Notes: generated by a model from the sequence alone, not told the origin. A stretch of DNA of 64,000 nt from JAPPHA01 sp965221575 (GCA_965221575.1 CBDCSM010000011.1:1116001-1180000), one strand, 5' to 3'. Counted from the first letter of the stretch, positions 7,024-16,144 are shown. Program-made: numbers and translations.

Positions 7024-8035
7024 CGGATTTCACTCCTGAATACTCGCTGCTGAACAGGTGGCATCGACAAATGTGTCTCGGTTCAACCTCAATCAACTCG
7101 GGAGCGACATGCTCACATACCTCCATCGCTTTCTTGCAGCGAGGTTGGAATACGCAGCCGCCACGCGTCAGAGTAAGGTCGGGCATTTCGCCTGGAATTG
7201 CCGTAATCTTCTGATCTTCAACCTCAATATCAGGAACGGAGTCCATCAACCCGATCGTGTACGGATGAAGGGGATGCTCAGCGATGCGCGCGCTCGGCCC
7301 CATCTCCATCAGTTGGCTCGCGTAGAGCACCATAATTTGATCGCTGCGCTCGGCGACGAGGTTCAAGTTGTGTGAGATCAACAGGATTGCCAGTCCTGTC
7401 TCTTCACGCATCTTCTGCAGAAGATCCATGATGTCGGCCTGAACGGTTACATCCAATGCCGTGGTTGGTTCATCGGCAATCAAGAGCTTTGGATCGCAGG
7501 CAAGTGCGATGGCAATAAGCACTCGTTGCTGCATGCCACCCGAGAACTGATGCGGGTACTCCTTGATCCGTTGTTCAGGATCAGGAATGCTCACCTTGCG
7601 GAGTAGTTCAACCGCCTTTTGGCGGCGAGTGTTTCTGTCGTACTCTCTATGCAGTCTGAAGACTTCTTCGATCTGCCACCCGACCGAAAACGACGGGTTC
7701 AGTGCGGAAAGAGGCTCCTGAAAGATCATGGAAACCTCCGTGCCACGAACGCGCTTCCGCATCTCTTCGTCGGAATATTTCAGGATGTCCACGCCGTCGA
7801 TCAGGATACTGCCTTGTTCAATTTTCCCTGGTGGCGGAACGAGTTGCAGGATGGACTTTGCCAGTATGGTTTTGCCGGAGCCCGATTCTCCAACGATGCC
7901 CAGGATTTCGCCGCGATTGATTTCAAAGCTGACGTCATCGACAGCAACCAGCTTTCGCCCGCCGGAAAGCTCGAATTCAATCGTCACATTCTTTGCAGCC
8001 ACATAGGGATCGGACTGATGGGATGACTGAGTCAT
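7013..8035 (-). CDS. Oligopeptide/dipeptide ABC importer, ATP-binding protein (OppD/DppD type)
   Basis: 340-residue partner ATPase. Walker A GESGSGKTILAKS, signature FSGGMQQRVLIAIAL, Walker B LLIADEPTTALD, and the H-loop in ILLISHNLNLV are complete. The C-terminal oligopeptide-transporter extension has GGCVFQPRCKKAMEVC. Its ATG overlaps the stop of the upstream permease gene (ATGA), and its end overlaps the next ATPase gene, so the three genes 8958 to 6010 are surely cotranscribed. Works as a heterodimer with the product of 6010-7023. Confidence 0.93.
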   Translation of the reverse strand: MTQSSHQSDPYVAAKNVTIEFELSGGRKLVAVDDVSFEINRGEILGIVGESGSGKTILAKSILQLVPPPGKIEQGSILIDGVDILKYSDEEMRKRVRGTEVSMIFQEPLSALNPSFSVGWQIEEVFRLHREYDRNTRRQKAVELLRKVSIPDPEQRIKEYPHQFSGGMQQRVLIAIALACDPKLLIADEPTTALDVTVQADIMDLLQKMREETGLAILLISHNLNLVAERSDQIMVLYASQLMEMGPSARIAEHPLHPYTIGLMDSVPDIEVEDQKITAIPGEMPDLTLTRGGCVFQPRCKKAMEVCEHVAPELIEVEPRHICRCHLFSSEYSGVKSGGR

Positions 8036-8958
8036 TGCAGGCTTCCCCTGAACTTGGGGTCCAGAAGGTCGCGCAGTCCATCACCTAACAAGTTTCCGGC
8101 CAATACAAGCAGTACAAGTGCAAGACCGGGGAATACTGCCAGCAACGGCGCCTGCCACATGTAGACTTGGCTGTCCGCCAGCATCAGGCCCCAACTCGGT
8201 GTTGGAGCCTGCGTCCCATAGCCGAGATAGCTGATAGTCGCCTCAGCCAGCACGGCAGCGGAGAGTCGCAAGGTTGCCTGCACAATGATGGGCGCTACGA
8301 TGTTTGGGAATATGTAGCGAAGCAAAGTCTGCGTTCGCCGCTCACCAATTACCTGTGCGGCGGCCACGTATTCGCGCTCCTTGACCGAATAAACCATACC
8401 GCGCGCAAGGCGTGCGCCGCCCGGAATGAACACAAGCGCGAGCGTTAGTATCACGACCTGAAGCCCCGAGCCGATCATCGCTGTCACCGCTACGGCCATC
8501 AGAATGGTTGGAATTGACATTACCGCGTCCGAAAAGCGCATCACCAACGAGTCAAACCACCCGCCGATGTAACCGGCCAACATTCCCAGCGGTACACCCA
8601 GTAGCGTTCCAAAGAACACGCTTACGAGTGCCACACCCAATGAGATGCGCGAACCAAAGACAACTCGGCTAAAGACATCGCGCCCGAAATTGTCGGTTCC
8701 GAAAAGATGACTCGCGCTCGGACGCGCGAACGGACGTCCGCTCGTCATCAATTCGTTGTAGCTGTACGGGGCGATGAGTGGTGCAAACACCGCCACGATG
8801 ACGATCAGCAACATCAAGATTGCACCAATCATCATCATCTTGTTTCCGCGCATGAAGCGCAGCCACACCCTTACGGAGTCTGCCGTCGTACGACGTGGCC
8901 GTATCAGCGCGGGACCATCATCGAAAGTGGAGCCTGTCGGATCGGTATTGGAGCTCAT
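8032..8958 (-). CDS. Oligopeptide/dipeptide ABC importer, permease (OppC/DppC type)
   Basis: 308-residue inner-membrane permease. After a hydrophilic N-terminus of about 45 residues there is a first transmembrane helix (MMMIGAILMLLIVIVAVFAP), the DppC-type N-terminal segment with HLFGTDNFGRDVFSR, and a C-terminal five-helix BPD domain with the EAA-like loop REYVAAAQVIGERRTQTLLR. The start at 8958 is preferred because GAGGAA precedes it; the frame stays open to 9066 without a good start signal. It heads the distal subunit of the operon, after a 650-bp gap containing a 32-bp palindrome. Confidence 0.92.
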   Translation of the reverse strand: MSSNTDPTGSTFDDGPALIRPRRTTADSVRVWLRFMRGNKMMMIGAILMLLIVIVAVFAPLIAPYSYNELMTSGRPFARPSASHLFGTDNFGRDVFSRVVFGSRISLGVALVSVFFGTLLGVPLGMLAGYIGGWFDSLVMRFSDAVMSIPTILMAVAVTAMIGSGLQVVILTLALVFIPGGARLARGMVYSVKEREYVAAAQVIGERRTQTLLRYIFPNIVAPIIVQATLRLSAAVLAEATISYLGYGTQAPTPSWGLMLADSQVYMWQAPLLAVFPGLALVLLVLAGNLLGDGLRDLLDPKFRGSLQ

Positions 8959-9608
8959 GGAACTCGTTTCCTCAATTGAGGAGGAAGATTCCTGTAAGCC
9001 GCACATCGATTCGAGGCGGTCAAGATCTCCCAGGGCCCGCCATTCATCGGCCGCCGAAGCCCCCATGTGCGCATTGCAGGTCGCCTATCCCGTGCCGAGG
9101 ATGAATCCTCGGGGATGATTTGTCAAAGGCGGCGCTAAAACCCCCGAAAAAAATCGGCCATTTGGCGGAGTGCGCCCCTGAGGCTCCACGGTACACGGCG
9201 CACTTGCATTGAAAGGCGAAAAGGATTCGAATTGAGGACTCTTGCAACGTCTTCAACACGAAGGATCTTCGCGATGCTCGGATGTCTCCTCGCCCCTCTC
9301 ATGAATACACTACGACCGCATTTCGATTTGAGCAAGACAAGGCTCGCGACGCTGTCGGTCCTGCCCGTTGGCCTCACAAACTGTCGGACTGTGCATTTGA
9401 GCAACCTTGCAAGCCAGTTCCCGGAGTCAGCCCTGAAATGTTGCGCGCAACATTTCAGGGCCAATCGCGCATCACTGCGCACCGCACCAGACCATACAAC
9501 TCCGCGCCGCACATCCTCCTGCCTCCGGATCGTTTTAGTCCGGAGGTTTACAGATGACGGGTTCCTGCGCCGCCCTCCCAAGACAATCTCGGGCGTCAAC
9601 GTGGCCGA
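8959..9608. other. Gene-free gap inside the importer operon
   Basis: Apart from the 32-bp palindrome at 9430-9461 no recognisable gene is present. Frames on both strands lack family motifs and plausible starts. The gap separates the permease-ATPase block from the upstream enzyme genes. It may hold a promoter for the distal genes or the remains of a lost gene. Confidence 0.6.
9430..9461. promoter_or_regulatory. 32-bp perfect palindrome
   Basis: Sixteen bases starting GCCCTGAAATGTTGCG are followed immediately by their exact reverse complement, with no loop. In RNA this would fold into a very stable hairpin; in DNA it is a candidate dimer-binding site. No run of T follows on the transcribed (minus) strand, so it is not a classical terminator. 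It lies mid-gap between the glycosidase-like gene and the distal permease gene. Confidence 0.75.
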
Positions 9609-11210
9609 TTATTGAGCCGCGCTTCTCACTCGAGGATACAAGGCGAGTTCGATGTATACGAAGATCGTGAAGTCTTTGGGGTGCGTCCTCTGCTCGTTGT
9701 GCACTTCAAGTGCGTTGGCCCCGGTTCGGAGTACGCTGACGGGCACCCGAAAATACCGCAGATTCTCGAGTGACGCCAAACCCTCGATAGAGAGGGGCGG
9801 GAACAACTCCCCTGTACCTTCGAATTGCTCCAATTCGTGACCATTAATGTAGGAAGCGATCGGCAAGTGACGGCTGGGATCTTCTGTTTCGACCCGCAAC
9901 ACGGCATCGCCATAGGTTTTCGTCAATTCTTCCTCGAAAAGCTCGATTTCAGTTACAAGGTCATCCTGCGCGGGCACGGCGCAGACGCGGTATTCACGTC
10001 CGTCTACAATCATCCGGTTGATGACGTAGTGTTTGGGGCACGTCTCCAGGTATTCGCGATCTCCCAGGTGGTCTAATGCCTTCAGAGGTGGCTCCGTACC
10101 GGGGTACGCCAGTGCCCGCGGGTCATTGAATTCATGCTGCCGGCAGGACACAAAGTTGAAGAGCGAAACTCCGTCGGCACCCCGTTTCATCAGGTAGTAG
10201 GCCGTCGTCTCGTAATGTTGCGCAGTTGTCTGGCGCAGAAATCTGCGACCGTAGTTGGGATATTTCTTTCCGTATGCGATGGTGCCGTGCATCTCCCCAT
10301 AAACGCGCGCATTCTTGAGTTCATCGCGGAAGCCGCGAATGTCGAGGGCAAAAATATTGGTCAAGAAACTGGTTGAGACATTCACCATCTGTACCAGTTC
10401 CTCAGCGTCCCACCGAACAATATCCATTGCCAGGTCGTAGCAGGACTGGACGGTGTGCGGCACACGCACACACAACGGCAGGTCCTTGCCACGCTCCGCG
10501 CCATAGCGGTCGAGCAGGTTTCTGACATCACGCACAAAGCCAGTCATGACTTCGCGCCCTTCTTCAACTTTTGGCAGGGGCACGAAGCAGGGCTTGCGCA
10601 TGAGATCCAACTCAAGCCCATCCACATCAAAGCTGACGAGCAGTTCTTCCAGAATCTCCAGGTAGTGTTGGCGAACTTCGGGATACATGTAGTTCTGCAG
10701 CAAATTCACCAGTTGCGGGTGCATATTGGGGTGAACGCCGCCATAGTCATTGATGCGGAATTCGGGGTGGTCGCGCCAGAACTTGTCCAAAACCGGAGAT
10801 GACGCCTTTTCGAGGTAGTGGCAATCGTTCATTCGATATGAAAAAAAGAAGCTCAGGCCTTCCCGACGCGATGCTTCATACAACTCGTGGATCGGCTTGC
10901 CTCCCGAGAGCATGTAGTGACGCATGCGAAAGTAGAGTTTATCGTCCCACTCCCAGTTGTACGGGTTTGGCGGCTCTTCAAGATTAGGCGCCTCGTCTTC
11001 CCAGTGCGCGTCGATCTTCGAAAGCCACAGCTGCCTGCGTAGCATGGATGGACAGCAGAACAACGCGTCTACGTCCCGGTGCGCTACTTCGGTAACGAAA
11101 CTCTCTACATATTCACGCGTAATCGGCCGTGCATAGCCGCCTTCGCGGGGCGGAACCGCAGAAATAAATGATGGGTCGAAATTGTAGATGACGCGGGGTG
11201 TCGTATTCAC
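9609..11210 (-). CDS. TIM-barrel glycosidase-like protein, function unknown
   Basis: 533-residue cytoplasmic protein (no signal peptide seen). The central part resembles the family-10-like glycosidase-related barrels: a strand with SFDVDGLELDLMR, preceded by YMYPEVRQHYLEILEEL and an earlier FFFSYRMNDCHYL. The pattern of an Asp/Glu at the end of a barrel strand suggests a hydrolase, but the catalytic pair cannot be assigned. The last about 100 residues look like a beta-rich domain. The ATG overlaps the upstream aminotransferase stop by four bases, so it belongs to the operon and may process the imported compound. The precise reaction is unknown. Confidence 0.6.
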   Translation of the reverse strand: MNTTPRVIYNFDPSFISAVPPREGGYARPITREYVESFVTEVAHRDVDALFCCPSMLRRQLWLSKIDAHWEDEAPNLEEPPNPYNWEWDDKLYFRMRHYMLSGGKPIHELYEASRREGLSFFFSYRMNDCHYLEKASSPVLDKFWRDHPEFRINDYGGVHPNMHPQLVNLLQNYMYPEVRQHYLEILEELLVSFDVDGLELDLMRKPCFVPLPKVEEGREVMTGFVRDVRNLLDRYGAERGKDLPLCVRVPHTVQSCYDLAMDIVRWDAEELVQMVNVSTSFLTNIFALDIRGFRDELKNARVYGEMHGTIAYGKKYPNYGRRFLRQTTAQHYETTAYYLMKRGADGVSLFNFVSCRQHEFNDPRALAYPGTEPPLKALDHLGDREYLETCPKHYVINRMIVDGREYRVCAVPAQDDLVTEIELFEEELTKTYGDAVLRVETEDPSRHLPIASYINGHELEQFEGTGELFPPLSIEGLASLENLRYFRVPVSVLRTGANALEVHNEQRTHPKDFTIFVYIELALYPRVRSAAQ

Positions 11211-12601
11211 TCTTGATCTCTCCTGCGAATGGTGTCCTCGTCGGTCACGAGGCCGATGGTTTCAACTTTCGAACGCGATAGATCTGAGAGATTTCGCCGA
11301 TGTGGGTACGGCGCAGAGCGCCTGAAACTCTTTTCGGATCCATGTCCCGGGATTGCCAGTATTGGCGTTTCTCGCGCCATAACCTTTTTCACGGCAACGC
11401 CAATTCGTTCTGCTGCTTCCTGCAGAAGATCTTCGGAGGTGGCGAGAGAGAATCGGACGCAATGAGCTCCTCCGAGGCCATATGCTTCGCCAGGAACACT
11501 CGCAACCCGCGCTTCTTCAAGCAGAAAATCGCAGATTTGCGCCGAGGTCATTGCGGGATGGTCGAAGTATGCCCAGGAGTAGAAGGTTCCTTCGGGCACG
11601 CGGCAGACAACGCCACGTATATTTTGCAAGGTTTCAACGAACAGGTTCCGGCGCCTTTCATAAGCGGCGCGCATTGCTTCAATTTCGTCGGCACAGTCGA
11701 AGGCGACAACTGCCGCTTCCTGGGCGAAACCGCTGATACATGTCAACATATGCTGGTAGAGCATATACATCTTGTCTACCAGTTCCGCATCGGCACAAAG
11801 GTATCCAACCCGCCAACCCGTCATTGCTGCGGACTTGGAGAGACCGTTGACGGTAATGACGCGGTCGGCAATCTCAGGGATAGCCCCAAGGCTGATATGC
11901 GGACGCCCGTCGAACGCAATCTTCTCGTAGATTTCATCGGCAACGACGTACAGTTTGTGCCGTGAGGCGAAGTCCGCAATCGCCTGCGCCTCGCCCGAGT
12001 TGAGCATTCTCCCCGTTGGGTTGTTCGGAGAATTGACGATCAGAAGCCGGCAGCGGTCTGATCGGGCCGCCTCCAGTTTGGTCAATGTAATGCGGTGACC
12101 ATCGTCGTAAGGAAGTTCGACACTACGCACGATGCCGCCCGATGCCTGAATGATCGACGCATATGAAACCCAGCTCGGATCAAGCACAATCGCCTCATCC
12201 CCGGCGCCTATCAGCGTGCGCACGGCGACGTAGATCGCGGACTTGGCGCCCGGCGTCACCAGGACGTTCTCAGGCGCGCAGGCGATGCCGTTTTCCTCGT
12301 GCAATTTGGCGGCGATCCGCTCGCGGAGCGGCAGAATGCCTCGTCCATTAACGTAATGGGTATTGTTCCTGGCAATTGCACGTATCGCCGCCTCCTTGAT
12401 GGATGCCGGCGTGTCGAAATCCGGTTCGCCTATCGTCAGGTCAAATATGGTTTGGCCAGCAGCAGCCAACGTCTTTGCTTTCTCCGCAAGTTGAATGGAA
12501 GCGGCAGGCGCGAGCGCATCGATACATGGATTGAACATGTACTTTGGATTTGTCCTCAAGAGCTTCGTATCAACTGGATATGAGTGGCGGATTTGCGTCA
12601 T
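11207..12601 (-). CDS. Class I/II PLP-dependent aminotransferase
   Basis: 464-residue fold-type I aminotransferase of the aspartate/aromatic group. Recognisable are FDLTIGEPDFDTP near the N terminus, VTPGAKSAIYVAVRTLIGAG, the substrate-binding VNSPNNPTGR, YVVADEIYEKI, and the PLP lysine in NGLSKSAAMTGWRVGY with the carboxylate-binding arginine near VRFSLATS. It transfers the amino group of an amino acid to a keto acid. The start overlaps the upstream permease stop (ATGA). A C-terminal tail of about 55 basic residues beyond the normal end of the fold is unusual. Its place between transporter genes suggests it acts on the imported compound or its hydrolysis product. Confidence 0.9.
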   Translation of the reverse strand: MTQIRHSYPVDTKLLRTNPKYMFNPCIDALAPAASIQLAEKAKTLAAAGQTIFDLTIGEPDFDTPASIKEAAIRAIARNNTHYVNGRGILPLRERIAAKLHEENGIACAPENVLVTPGAKSAIYVAVRTLIGAGDEAIVLDPSWVSYASIIQASGGIVRSVELPYDDGHRITLTKLEAARSDRCRLLIVNSPNNPTGRMLNSGEAQAIADFASRHKLYVVADEIYEKIAFDGRPHISLGAIPEIADRVITVNGLSKSAAMTGWRVGYLCADAELVDKMYMLYQHMLTCISGFAQEAAVVAFDCADEIEAMRAAYERRRNLFVETLQNIRGVVCRVPEGTFYSWAYFDHPAMTSAQICDFLLEEARVASVPGEAYGLGGAHCVRFSLATSEDLLQEAAERIGVAVKKVMARETPILAIPGHGSEKSFRRSAPYPHRRNLSDLSRSKVETIGLVTDEDTIRRRDQE

Positions 12602-13542
12602 TCGAATCGAATTCTTGGGTCAATCGCGGCGTACACGATGTCGGTGAGCATGTTTATGACCACAACAATAATCGAAAAAATCAGGATGCACGCCTGGATC
12701 ATCGGATAGTCTCGCACATGGATCGCATTGAGAAGGAGCAGTCCTATGCCCGGAAACTGAAAGACTTTCTCGATCACGATGACGCCGGCCATGAGAGAAG
12801 TCACAAGAAGGGAAATAGTCGTCGCGATTGGGATCAGCGAGTTCCTCAGGGCATGAACGTAGTAGACGCGCCTAGGAGAGTTGCCCTTCGTCAGGGCGAG
12901 CGTAATGTAGTCTTCGCGCAAAACTTCGAGCATGCTGCTGCGCACCAGCCGGATCATTGGAGGGATGTTATGGATTGTGAGAGTCGCGACCGGCAATATC
13001 ATTGAAAGCACGAATTTGCCGAAGTCGACATCCGGTCTTACATAACCGCCCGCCGGCAGGATCGGGATCGTCACCGCAAAAAGCAGCATAAAGAGCACGC
13101 CCATCCAGAATTCCGGGACGGAAAGAAGCACGAGCGATCCAACCGATATGCCGAGGTCCGTGTTGGAGTTGTGCTTGGCGGCCGACACCACGCCAAAAAA
13201 AATCGCGATTATTAACGCAAGCGCCGTAGAAACCGAACCCAATAATAGCGTGCGGGGCAAACGCTCGAGCACAAGTGGCATGACAGGGGTCCGGTTCGCA
13301 AAAGAGACGCCCCAATCCCCGCGCAAGACGTTCGTCAGCCACGCCACGTATTGGTTCGGCAATGGTTCATCAAGATTGTATTTTGCCCGCACCGCCTTAA
13401 TCTGTTCGGGAGTCCCTTCAGCGCCCAACATGATCGTCGCAGTGTCTCCCGGCAGGAGCCGCACCATCAGGAAAATGACGATCGTTAGTACGAAGATCAC
13501 GGCAAGGGCCGAGAGGACTTTTCCCAGGATGAACGTCTTCAT
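12598..13542 (-). CDS. Oligopeptide/dipeptide ABC importer, permease (OppB/DppB type)
   Basis: 314-residue inner-membrane permease. Transmembrane helix 1 is VLSALAVIFVLTIVIFLMV, followed by the family-typical RLLPGDTATIMLG and KYNLDEPLPNQYVAWL. The C-terminal half carries the coupling loop REDYITLALTKGNSPRRVYY and ends DIVYAAIDPRIRFE, the usual DppB ending. It starts 15 bp after the amidase gene and overlaps the aminotransferase start. It pairs with the permease at 8032-8958, although three kilobases and two enzyme genes separate them. Confidence 0.93.
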   Translation of the reverse strand: MKTFILGKVLSALAVIFVLTIVIFLMVRLLPGDTATIMLGAEGTPEQIKAVRAKYNLDEPLPNQYVAWLTNVLRGDWGVSFANRTPVMPLVLERLPRTLLLGSVSTALALIIAIFFGVVSAAKHNSNTDLGISVGSLVLLSVPEFWMGVLFMLLFAVTIPILPAGGYVRPDVDFGKFVLSMILPVATLTIHNIPPMIRLVRSSMLEVLREDYITLALTKGNSPRRVYYVHALRNSLIPIATTISLLVTSLMAGVIVIEKVFQFPGIGLLLLNAIHVRDYPMIQACILIFSIIVVVINMLTDIVYAAIDPRIRFE

Positions 13543-13557
13543 CGAATGCCCCTGGCT

Positions 13558-14499
13558 TCACAGGCCATCGCGCTGCGAGCGTGCGAGCGTGCTTTTTGGC
13601 AATTTGCACACCATTGTGAACGACGGGTTGTAGATGTTCGCCAGTTCGTATTCAACGCAATGGCCGAGCAGAAGGTGCGCCCCAACCGGATCCAGTTCAA
13701 AGTCTTCCTGAATCCAGCGAAGCATTTCCGTTGTTGCGTGTTGAGTCGCCTGATCCAGTGGACGAGCGTTTCCGACCGTAAAGATATAGCCGTCGTTCTC
13801 ACCGCGCGGCCAGCAAATACTCTTGCCTTTCCGCAAGTTCACGGTGAATTCGACGTCAAGCGAGATTTCAATGCCTGTCCCCATAATCTCGCCCTGTCCT
13901 TGCCAAGCGTGACCATCGCCCAGGTGGAATAGCGCGCCCGCGACAAAGACGGGCAGATAAATCGTCGCCCCCTCGCAAAAGCCGCGGTAGTCCATATTGC
14001 CGCCGTGGTTGGAGCAGGTTCGGGTGGAAATCACTTGTTCGCGTACCGGAGCAACGCCAAGGCAACCCACCATCGGCGCGATTGGCAGGACAAGCGCTCC
14101 CAAACTGGTGTCCGAGGGACGTACCAGTTCGACCGTGCCGGCCTCTGCATTGACCTCCCAGGTCGCCAACCGATCACTCTCGTCAGGCCACGGCAGATGG
14201 CGCACATACTCGGGTTCAACGGCTGTTGGCCATACCATCTTGAATGACCATCCTCGCCGGCGACTTGGCCTTAGTTTGTCGAAGCTGACCACCAACGTGT
14301 CGCCCGGTTCCGCTCCCTCGATATGGAATGGGCCCGTTACCGGGTTCCCGGATTGGGTAACCTGATTGTCCTGAGCATCAAAACCGCGACCATCGACCGT
14401 TGTAGTTGCCACGGTATCGCCAGGCGCGATCGTCAGTGCGGGCAAATGAGAACCGAATGAGTTGAAATAGCGTGCCGGTTCAAATGCGTGTCGGGCCAT
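13558..14499 (-). CDS. Acetamidase/formamidase family protein
   Basis: 313-residue enzyme of the FmdA/AmdA family, which hydrolyses short amides to ammonia and a carboxylic acid. Diagnostic are GPFHIEGAEPGDTLVVSF, the central CSNHGGNMDYRGFCEG and VFVAGALFHLGDGHAWQGQG, matching the family signature for the metal-binding and catalytic region. The ATG at 14499 is preferred over frames extending to 14559 because the family normally begins here. It lies between the binding-protein gene and the permease gene, so it is likely coregulated with uptake. Cytoplasmic; amide substrate unknown. Confidence 0.88.
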   Translation of the reverse strand: MARHAFEPARYFNSFGSHLPALTIAPGDTVATTTVDGRGFDAQDNQVTQSGNPVTGPFHIEGAEPGDTLVVSFDKLRPSRRRGWSFKMVWPTAVEPEYVRHLPWPDESDRLATWEVNAEAGTVELVRPSDTSLGALVLPIAPMVGCLGVAPVREQVISTRTCSNHGGNMDYRGFCEGATIYLPVFVAGALFHLGDGHAWQGQGEIMGTGIEISLDVEFTVNLRKGKSICWPRGENDGYIFTVGNARPLDQATQHATTEMLRWIQEDFELDPVGAHLLLGHCVEYELANIYNPSFTMVCKLPKSTLARSQRDGL

Positions 14500-14575
14500 T
14501 CTGGTCTGTCTACATGAGGCAGGAAAAGTCTGGCTGCACATCCGCAAACACACACACATCCAAGAGGACGTTAGT

Positions 14576-14611
14576 GGGATGCGAGAGAGAATGTTTTCTC
14601 TCTCGCATCCC
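14576..14611 (-). promoter_or_regulatory. Strong hairpin after the binding-protein gene
   Basis: A 16-bp perfect stem (left arm GGGATGCGAGAGAGAA at 14576-14591, right arm 14596-14611) has a four-base loop. It sits between the stop of the binding-protein gene and the amidase start. No T run follows on the minus strand. In ABC operons such hairpins commonly protect the binding-protein mRNA or partly terminate transcription, which gives excess binding protein; that role is inferred. Confidence 0.75.
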
Positions 14612-14638
14612 TTCCTTGCTACCCATCGAGCGTAATCG

Positions 14639-16144
14639 CTACTCGTCGAACGTGATCTTGGTGAAGTCCGAGTTGCCGCTGCTACGATAGATCAGGCCAC
14701 GCACCGAATTCTTCACAGCCGCATTGCCGGTGGAGCTGAAGAGCATGAAGAAGCCAGCTTCGTCGATGGCTTTTCTCCCCATCTGCGCGTAAATTGCCTT
14801 GCGCGCCTCCGGATCGGTTTCTGCAAGGCCCTGAGCATACAGTTCGTCGTATTCTGCGTTCTGGTAGCCATAACGCTTCCAGACCGTTGTCGTGCCAAGG
14901 ATGAAGGTGGTGCGGAGACCAGGATCGGCGTAAAAGCCGAATCCACCGGTGGCAAGTTGGTATTTGCCCTCATTGAATCCGGCAAAGAACGAACCGGAAT
15001 CATGCACTTCCGTATCAATTCGGAAACCGACTTCCTCTAACTGTTCTTTCAACACGACTCCGATGTCGCGGTTCACAACCTGATCCGCCGAGCTGATCTT
15101 CAGATCGAGACCGTCAGGATAACCGGCGTCGATCAATGCCTGGCGACCTCGTTCGACATCCCGTTCCCAGTCGAGCGAGTCATCGTAATAAGGGTTTGTC
15201 CTTACAACGAGCTGGGAGACAGGCGTACCGGACCCCGCGACAAGAAGGTTGACGAGCGTTTCCTTGTCAAGTGCGTACTTGATAGCCTCGCGCACCTTCG
15301 GATTCGCGAGTACTTCTCTCTTCGTGTTGGTGCTCAGGTAGTAGCCATAGTCGTCGATGCTCTGAACATAGAACTGGTCAGAGCGTGCTTCAATGGTCGG
15401 AATATCGACGCTTGAAAGAAACTGGAAGATATCGACCTCGCCAGCCAGGAACGCTGTCATTTCGGCATTGTAATCCTGGAAGACGCGAAGAACGAGCTCG
15501 TCGAAGGCAATGGGACCGCCATAATACTCCTTGTTCGTCTCGAACAGGATCTGCTGGTCGCGATCCCAGCGAACGAACTTGAACGGTCCGCAGCCGACTG
15601 GCGCGGTGTCGAGCGTGTCGATGGTATCCTCGGCGACGACGGGCAGGTAAGCCAGCAACTCGATTAGTGGAGGATATGGCGACTTCAGATGAACCGTGAC
15701 GGCGTATTCACCAGACTTTTCCGCCCTGTCAATCAGTAGGCTCTTGTTCCTGTGGATTGAGCCATTGTCCACATTCTGGGTCCAGTTGATTGTGAAGACA
15801 ATGTCGTCGGCCGTGAGCGGGCGGCCATTGTGAAACTTCACATCGTCGCGCAGGTGGAAGAGTACCTCAGTGGGAGATACGAACTCCCAGGAGGTCGCCA
15901 CACCGGGCTGAACGGGCCCACCGTTTATTTCGTTCAGCGTCGTCAAGAAGCAGGTGGTCAGGTGCCCGATCTGGAGTGCCTTTGCTTCAGAATTCGCGTG
16001 CGCATTGAGCGTAATTGGTTCCGAGTCAAGGCCGACTACGAGCCTCTTGGGTGAGCCACTTTGACCAATTGCGTCGGAACTAACGAAAAACATCGCTAGA
16101 AGGGCCACTGCGCCTGCAGCGAACCCGGTACGACCGTGTGTCAT
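14639..16144 (-). CDS. Oligopeptide-type ABC importer, periplasmic binding protein (SBP_bac_5)
   Basis: 501-residue family-5 solute-binding protein. Signal peptide about 1-27 (FAAGAVALLAMFFVSSDAIG, no lipobox). The mature protein shows LVVGLDSEPITLNAH, VQPGVATSWEFVSP, the family signature VKFHNGRPLTADDIVFTIN and VREAIKYALDKETLVNLLV. It would capture the substrate in the periplasm and deliver it to the permeases at 12598-13542 and 8032-8958. First gene of the operon; followed by a strong hairpin. Family 5 proteins bind peptides, nickel, opines, or sugars, so the ligand cannot be deduced. Confidence 0.93.
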   Translation of the reverse strand: MTHGRTGFAAGAVALLAMFFVSSDAIGQSGSPKRLVVGLDSEPITLNAHANSEAKALQIGHLTTCFLTTLNEINGGPVQPGVATSWEFVSPTEVLFHLRDDVKFHNGRPLTADDIVFTINWTQNVDNGSIHRNKSLLIDRAEKSGEYAVTVHLKSPYPPLIELLAYLPVVAEDTIDTLDTAPVGCGPFKFVRWDRDQQILFETNKEYYGGPIAFDELVLRVFQDYNAEMTAFLAGEVDIFQFLSSVDIPTIEARSDQFYVQSIDDYGYYLSTNTKREVLANPKVREAIKYALDKETLVNLLVAGSGTPVSQLVVRTNPYYDDSLDWERDVERGRQALIDAGYPDGLDLKISSADQVVNRDIGVVLKEQLEEVGFRIDTEVHDSGSFFAGFNEGKYQLATGGFGFYADPGLRTTFILGTTTVWKRYGYQNAEYDELYAQGLAETDPEARKAIYAQMGRKAIDEAGFFMLFSSTGNAAVKNSVRGLIYRSSGNSDFTKITFDE

